From Diplocarpon mali (lineage: Eukaryota; Ascomycota; Leotiomycetes; Helotiales; Drepanopezizaceae): a DNA stretch of 64,000 nt. A program made the position numbers and the translations under genes. Location of the stretch: NCBI GenBank assembly GCA_024741835.1, contig JAENRP010000259.1:1-64000 (forward strand), given 5' to 3'. Below are positions 58,951 to 64,000 of this stretch, one piece after another. How positions within the stretch are numbered: position 1 is the first letter of the stretch; each line of letters begins with the position of its first letter. The notes under the pieces are model-generated. The model was not told where the DNA came from. It ran no database searches and was given only the letters and a program-made list of their open reading frames with translations.

Positions 58951-60189
58951 AGCGTATAAAGCGCATGCGTACCTATTAGCAAAGGAGAGGGAAGCTCTAA
59001 AGAATAAGAGAGCTTTTAAAACTATACTATAAGGGCATATTAGATACTTAGTTAGTTATTACGCTACTAATATATATAGGATCTAAGTGCTTAAGCTTCG
59101 AAAGGTTATAATCTCCCGAAATATCGAGTTTAATAAGTTTAAATTCTACTCTAAGGACTATAAAAAGGTGGCTAGCCACCTGCTCCTAATAATTAAAGAG
59201 ATTATACAAATGATTAAAGAGGAGGAGGAGAAAGCTTAAAACGCTAAGTTAATTATTAAGAATATAAAGGGAGCTTTGGACAAGCAGTCTGCAGATAACC
59301 TAGTAGGGGGTAAGCCTATTAATCTTTTACCAATAGAAGCTCTAAGCTTAGATCTATCAAAGGCTATCGTCCCTTATAAGGCTACTTATAGCGTTTCTAC
59401 TTTAGCTACTTAAGAGCAGCTGCCTAATAGCAAAGGGTTAAACGCTTTAAAATAATTGTTAATAGTTAAAAGGAGCATCGAAAGCGATATTATAAATGCC
59501 AGTTCCGCTAAGGAGTATAATACTAGGCCTCTAGTTGCTATATAGACTAAGCAATCGCAAGGGCAAGAGCAGGCCCTTTAATTACTAGAAGCTCTACTAT
59601 AGGCAATTAGTAAAGAAGTATACCAGCTCTTATTAAAAGCACCGATCGATTAAGAGCTATACTAAGATATAGAAGCTCTTAAGGATAATACTAAAAGAGG
59701 GAGTTCTTTAAAACTAATAGAAGCTTAGCCTAAAGTACTTAATATAAGGGCCTTTCGAAAACGCAAGAAGCCTGATAAGGAGCGGGAAATAGTACTTATA
59801 CTACTCTATAGGTTAGAAAGGAGAAGAGGGAGCGGGAATACTATATATATAACGTGCGTTAAGGATCTCTTACTAGCCTTTGAAGAACTTAAAATATATT
59901 AGTTAAAGTAGGTAAATAGCTTTTTATCGACTTTCTAGCTAAGTTAGAAGCTTATAAGAACTAATAGAGAAGAGTATAAAGTAGTATACTATATTATTGC
60001 TATAGCGACTTAATCTAGAAGCTTTAAAGGAAACTCTACCCTTCTAATTCTACCTTAAGATAAGCTTCCTAAAGCGCTAACTTACTAGAAGGAGCTTGTA
60101 AGTCACCCTTTTAAAGAGCAATTTAAAGAGGGAGCTAGAACTAAGATCAAGAACTTAAAAGCGCGCAATTGCTAAAGAGTGATCGATAG

Positions 60190-61520
60190 AAGCAAGGCTA
60201 CTATAAGGCCTATACTACTAAAGTAGGTCTTTAATTATAAGCTAAGCTCCTCTAAGGAGATTAGCTGCTTTAGGTTAAGAATAGTAGTAAGGGGAGATCT
60301 TTAGAAGAAAGCTTCTATTTTCTTTACTTATATTGCAACGCTTGCATTAAGATCTTTTAAGGTTATAATAGCAATAGCTGCTAAATTCGATATAGAGCTC
60401 TAATAGTTCAATATTATTAACGCCTTTATAAATATTAAGAGAGACCCTTAGAGCGCGCTAGTTGTTTGCTTCTTACTAGATAGTTAAAAGCAGAAAGATA
60501 AGGTAGTAGAGCTCGATCGCGCCTTATATAGCCTTTGAGACTCCTTAGCGCTTTAGTATAAGGATTTTACTAGTACTCTAAAGTCTCTAAAGCTTACCCC
60601 TCTTAATAAGGAGCCTTACATATTTGTTAATAAGGATAGGACTATATTTATAGCCTTCTATATTGATAATATACAAGTAATATACTACTCCTCTTATATA
60701 AAAGAAGCTTAAAAGACTATAGAGGGACTATGCAAAGTATACGAATTAATAGCTATAGGAGATATTGAGTAGTTCTTAAGGGTAAGAGTCTCTTAAGATA
60801 GGAAGTAGGGTATAATTACTCTGCTTTATAACGCTTATATTAAGAAGATGGCGAAGAGGTTCAGCCTTAATATAGGGCGTTTCCTTAATATACCGCTCCC
60901 CTACTTCGAACTTAAAAAGAACTACGAAACAGCTCCCTACTTAAGAATTAAGGAGTTCTAGGAAAAAGTAGGCTCTGCCTTATATATAGCTATTATACTA
61001 TACCCAGATATAGCTTTTGCAATTGCCTAGCTATCTCATTTCTATATAAACCTAAGCTCCGAATACCTTAAAGCTATCAATTGGATAATACGTTACCTTT
61101 TTAGTACACGCTTCTTAGGAATCACTTATAGTCGATTTAATAGATTAAATAACCTAGTAGTATTATTAGATGCTTCCTTTGCAAATGATCCAAAGATAAG
61201 GCGCTCCTCTTATAGTTTTATTACATTCCTATTTAAAGGAGTAATTGTTTAAAAGGCCTTGAAGCAACCGACAGTTACTACTTCTACTATAGAGGCTAAG
61301 CTCTTAAGAGTAGCATATATAGTAAAGGAGATAATAGCTTTAAGGAGGTTCTTTAAGGAAATAGAGCTTAAGGTAGAAGCTCTATAGTCTATATTTTACA
61401 ATAATCAACAGATAATACGGCTTATTATAGGAGACTCTTAAAGGATTTCTATAAAGCTCTAATACATTGATATATATAATATATGGCTATAATAGGAGCA
61501 TTAAAAGGGGAGCTTTCAAG
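60190..61520 (+). pseudogene. E4 RT and RNase H remnant
   Basis: RT: FNYKLSSSKEISCFRLRIVV (about 60,230), FNIINAFINIKRDP (about 60,410), FIAFYIDNIQVIYY (about 60,650-60,690, the YVDD box with a RIP-type change). RNase H: QPTVTTSTIEAKLLRVAYIV (about 61,265-61,325). A copia lineage different from C1-C4. Confidence 0.82.
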
Positions 61521-61649
61521 TGGCCTATCTCCCTACTAAGGACATGTATGCAAATGGCCTTATTAAAAACCTTCCTTAACAAAAGTTCGAAAGCTTTATT
61601 AAGCTTTTGAACCTCTAAGACATAAGAGGTCTAATTGAGAAGCTAGCAT

Positions 61650-62962
61650 TTTAAATGCTTCATAATCCTTTCATATCTCCTTTATAATAGCAAGTGAGAA
61701 GGAAGCGCAAAATAGGGTTCAATTTTCCTTATACTAATATATAGGAAGGCCTAAAACCAACTCCCTTAGATAATCAGAACCTCTAGCAGCTTTGCAAATA
61801 ATATAAGGACGCGTCCCTATTAAGAAGCAATAGACTCCTCTGGCGGTATAGCCCTAGGAGCCGCCTAGGGAGCAATAATAGGAGCAGCCGCAAGGGCAGG
61901 AGCCTTAAAAGCCTTTATAAGGCGGGCGGCGAGGCTAAGAGGTGCCATAATCGGCGGTAGCGGGAGCTCCTAACCAACTGGTTCTAGGAAGCTATTAGCT
62001 ATAGTATAAGAAAGCTTATGATTAATATACCCTTTGATAATACTACCTCCTCTGTCTCTTTATAGCGCGCCTTCTAAAGCTCCTCTCTTACCTTCCTCTT
62101 AGTGGCAGCAAGGCCTTAAACTACTTATTAAGGGCAAACCACCTAAAGGGAGCTTAAGAATATACTATAGCATTACTATCGTTCTCTTTTAATAAGAATA
62201 TATAATATTCCTACGCCTTTAAGGCGCCGATAGAAAGCTCCTAATACGCATGGCCTCCTTTTATATAATAAAAGCAATATACTCCTATTATGCTATTGAA
62301 GTATACGCCGGCCGACTTATTAGCTAATAAGCTTTAAACGCACCCTTTATATAATATATTCCTTATCAGCCCCTGCTCCGGCTTGCAGCAAGAGGAGGGA
62401 GCTGCAGAAGGGACTGCCGGTGTTCTAGGAACTATAGCCTAGGGGGTAATAAGAAGGGGAGGGGGCGCGCTCCCTCTTAAGGGTGTCACTATATCGAACG
62501 TCTTAAGCGCGTTATTATCGTTTTACTATCTGCTGCGCTAAGAAGCTTTAAGCTGTATTCGGATATAACAACTTCGCTATAAGTCTATTAGCAAGAGTAA
62601 GGGAGTATAATTAAGAAGCGTATAGTAGTAGCCCTAGTAGGGCGCTCCTTAGAGTTATTGTTGCTATTCTCTATTTTTTAAAGGGATTATTTAAAGAAGT
62701 ATAAGGAAGGAAAGCTTTATAGGAAAAAACGCGTACTTTTATAGGCGCGCTGCCTTTGTTAACTTTCCTTTATCACTTGATTTAGCTTCTATTCTATAGA
62801 GGAAGCACTTAGAACCGCGCTCCCTCTTTCATTTATTATAGCTTTATTAAGCAATTTTCATTATTCTAAAAGCTAGGGAGCATAATAAAGGAGTCTTATA
62901 TACTAGATCTGGCGCTATTTATAGCTAAGCCCAGCTAGGAGCTGCTTCTCACCTAAGGGGTG
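61650..62962 (+). other. E4 3' region of unknown content
   Basis: About 1.3 kb between the end of RNase H and the 3' LTR. It contains patches richer in GC than the rest of the element (for example 61,850-61,970 and 62,370-62,480). No domain, tandem array or palindrome was recognised. Confidence 0.4.
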
Positions 62963-63134
62963 TATTGCGCTATAAGGAGCCTTAGGCGCTAAGGCCTCTA
63001 AGGACTAGCTTATATAATATACCCCTAAAGTGGCCATAGAGCACTTTTATAAAGGGAGCTCAGATATACAGTTAGAGTAGAATTTTATAAGCTTCTGCCA
63101 CCACTAGGAATCAACCTCTAAATACAGCACGACA
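62963..63134 (+). repeat. E4 3' LTR
   Basis: 172 bp; begins TATTGCGC (TGTTGCGC with one RIP change) and ends GCACGACA; followed by the TSD TTAAC. Confidence 0.93.
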
Positions 63135-63525
63135 TTAACCTAAATGTATAAAGTAATATTAGTTACTATTAAAGGGGAAAAGGCAAAAGGTATGCGAATC
63201 TAGCTAGAGTTATTACTTTAAAGGTAGATACTATCCTCTTCTACTTGCGTTCTATTACGTATTATAATTAAGGTAAAACTGGAATGCAATTAGTATCTTA
63301 ATTATAATTAGATAATAGCGTAATAATATGCAAAATACAATTATATTAGACTTCTTTTAGACCCTATTAAAGCGTAAAGTAATATTTAAATAATATTAGG
63401 AAATGATTAAAGGAGGACTATTAATACTATATAATTTAAAGTAACCTTAGATATTAAGGGACTTTAAAAGGGATATAAGACCTTAAGAGGAATAACTTAG
63501 CGAAGAGGCCTTTAAATTAAAAGAC
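63135..63525. other. AT-rich spacer between E4 and C4
   Basis: Host or older repeat sequence; no LTR, gene or palindrome recognised. The C4 insertion begins at 63526. Confidence 0.45.
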
Positions 63526-64000
63526 TATTAAGATGGGTGATACAGCTATCACTCCGATGTATTATCATATGACCCTATTGCTTAGTCAGTAGGATATTAA
63601 TACGTATATAGCTATAGGAAAGAAAGGGGTAACCTTCCTTCCTTAACTCTTACTAATATATCGACTATCGACCTTTAAAAGCCTCTATTACCTACTGCGC
63701 CGACTTACTTAAGCTTAATAGGTTATAAGCCCTAGATAGACCGATAATAGATTATTGACTTCCTTTGAAAAGTACTTGCGCTGCAACTATTAATAGGAAG
63801 TTGAATAAGACTTATAGTAAAAGGCGAGCAATCGGCGAATAAGAGGTATAATTCCCTATTTAGCCAACCTATATTACAAGAGGTATGATTCCTTGCTTTA
63901 TAACCCTTTGGTATTACAAAAGGTATAATTCCTTGCTTTACTATATTTTATAAGAGGTATAATTCCCTACGTTATAGCTTAAAAACCCTTTTCAATAAGA
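63526..64000 (+). mobile_element. C4: 5' end of a fourth copia element of the C family
   Basis: A 195-bp 5' LTR (63526-63720, TATTAAG...CTTAATA), then leader sequence colinear with C2 and C3 including the GAGGTATGATTCC boxes. The rest lies outside the window, so gag/pol and the palindrome array cannot be assessed. Confidence 0.9.

Larger units (their letters stand above)
55944..63134 (+). mobile_element. E4: distinct Ty1/copia retrotransposon
   Basis: 7191 bp. 172-bp LTRs at 55944-56115 and 62963-63134, ends TGTTGCGC and GCACAATA/GCACGACA, exact TSD TTAAC (55939-55943 and 63135-63139). A purine stretch (CTAAGGGGTG) precedes the 3' LTR. Order gag, integrase, RT, RNase H on the plus strand. 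The LTRs have no similarity to those of C1-C4. About 1.3 kb between RNase H and the 3' LTR, partly GC-richer, has no recognised function. No 23-bp palindrome was seen in it. Many stops. Confidence 0.94.

Overview
The window comes from a filamentous ascomycete (Pezizomycotina). The evidence is a gene-bearing, GC-rich arm with short spliceosomal introns of 47-70 bp and clear branch points, joined to about 50 kb of AT-rich sequence that carries the mark of repeat-induced point mutation (RIP: C-to-T and G-to-A transitions, mostly at CpA/TpG, turning Gln, Trp and Arg codons into stops). I cannot name the species.

Positions 1-13,480 are unique, gene-bearing DNA. Three intact genes lie on the minus strand: a hydroxynaphthalene reductase-type SDR of DHN-melanin synthesis (261-1328, 4 exons, 293 aa), a NOD-like protein with an NB-ARC domain and C-terminal TPRs (5477-8750, 3 exons, 1051 aa), and a peroxisomal methanol/alcohol oxidase of the GMC family (9561-12076, 10 exons, 686 aa, ending in SRL). 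All exon joins keep frame. Two oxidase introns appear to be GC-AG introns. About 3.5 kb between the first two genes and 0.9 kb upstream of the oxidase hold no gene I can support. Short solo-LTR-like elements of about 100 bp sit at 4913-5197 (inverted pair) and 13479-13584 (with a 5-bp target duplication).

Positions 13,585-64,000 are a nest of RIP-degraded LTR retrotransposons whose boundaries can be read from LTR pairs and target-site duplications (TSDs). Ty3/gypsy element G1 (14410-33718, plus) is interrupted by copia elements C1 (17899-23909, minus) and C2 (27127-33224, plus). A very large gypsy element, G2 (33914-55763, minus), is interrupted by copia C3 (41601-47713, plus). A different copia family, E4, follows at 55944-63134 (plus), and a fourth copy of the C family, C4, starts at 63526 and runs off the window. 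All four C elements share a 195-bp LTR.

The most unusual signal is a 23-bp imperfect palindrome that I located 51 times by eye, in G1, G2 and every complete C element. I did not see it in E4 or in the gene-bearing arm. In most copies I translated it lies in frame inside gag/pol or other coding tracts, in one preferred reading phase that gives a peptide of the type T-P-x-P-G-L-Q-V. It behaves like a small selfish palindrome tolerated inside proteins, similar in principle to Rickettsia palindromic elements. Separately, G2 carries, downstream of pol, two paralogous coding tracts of unknown function that make it about 15.7 kb without C3.
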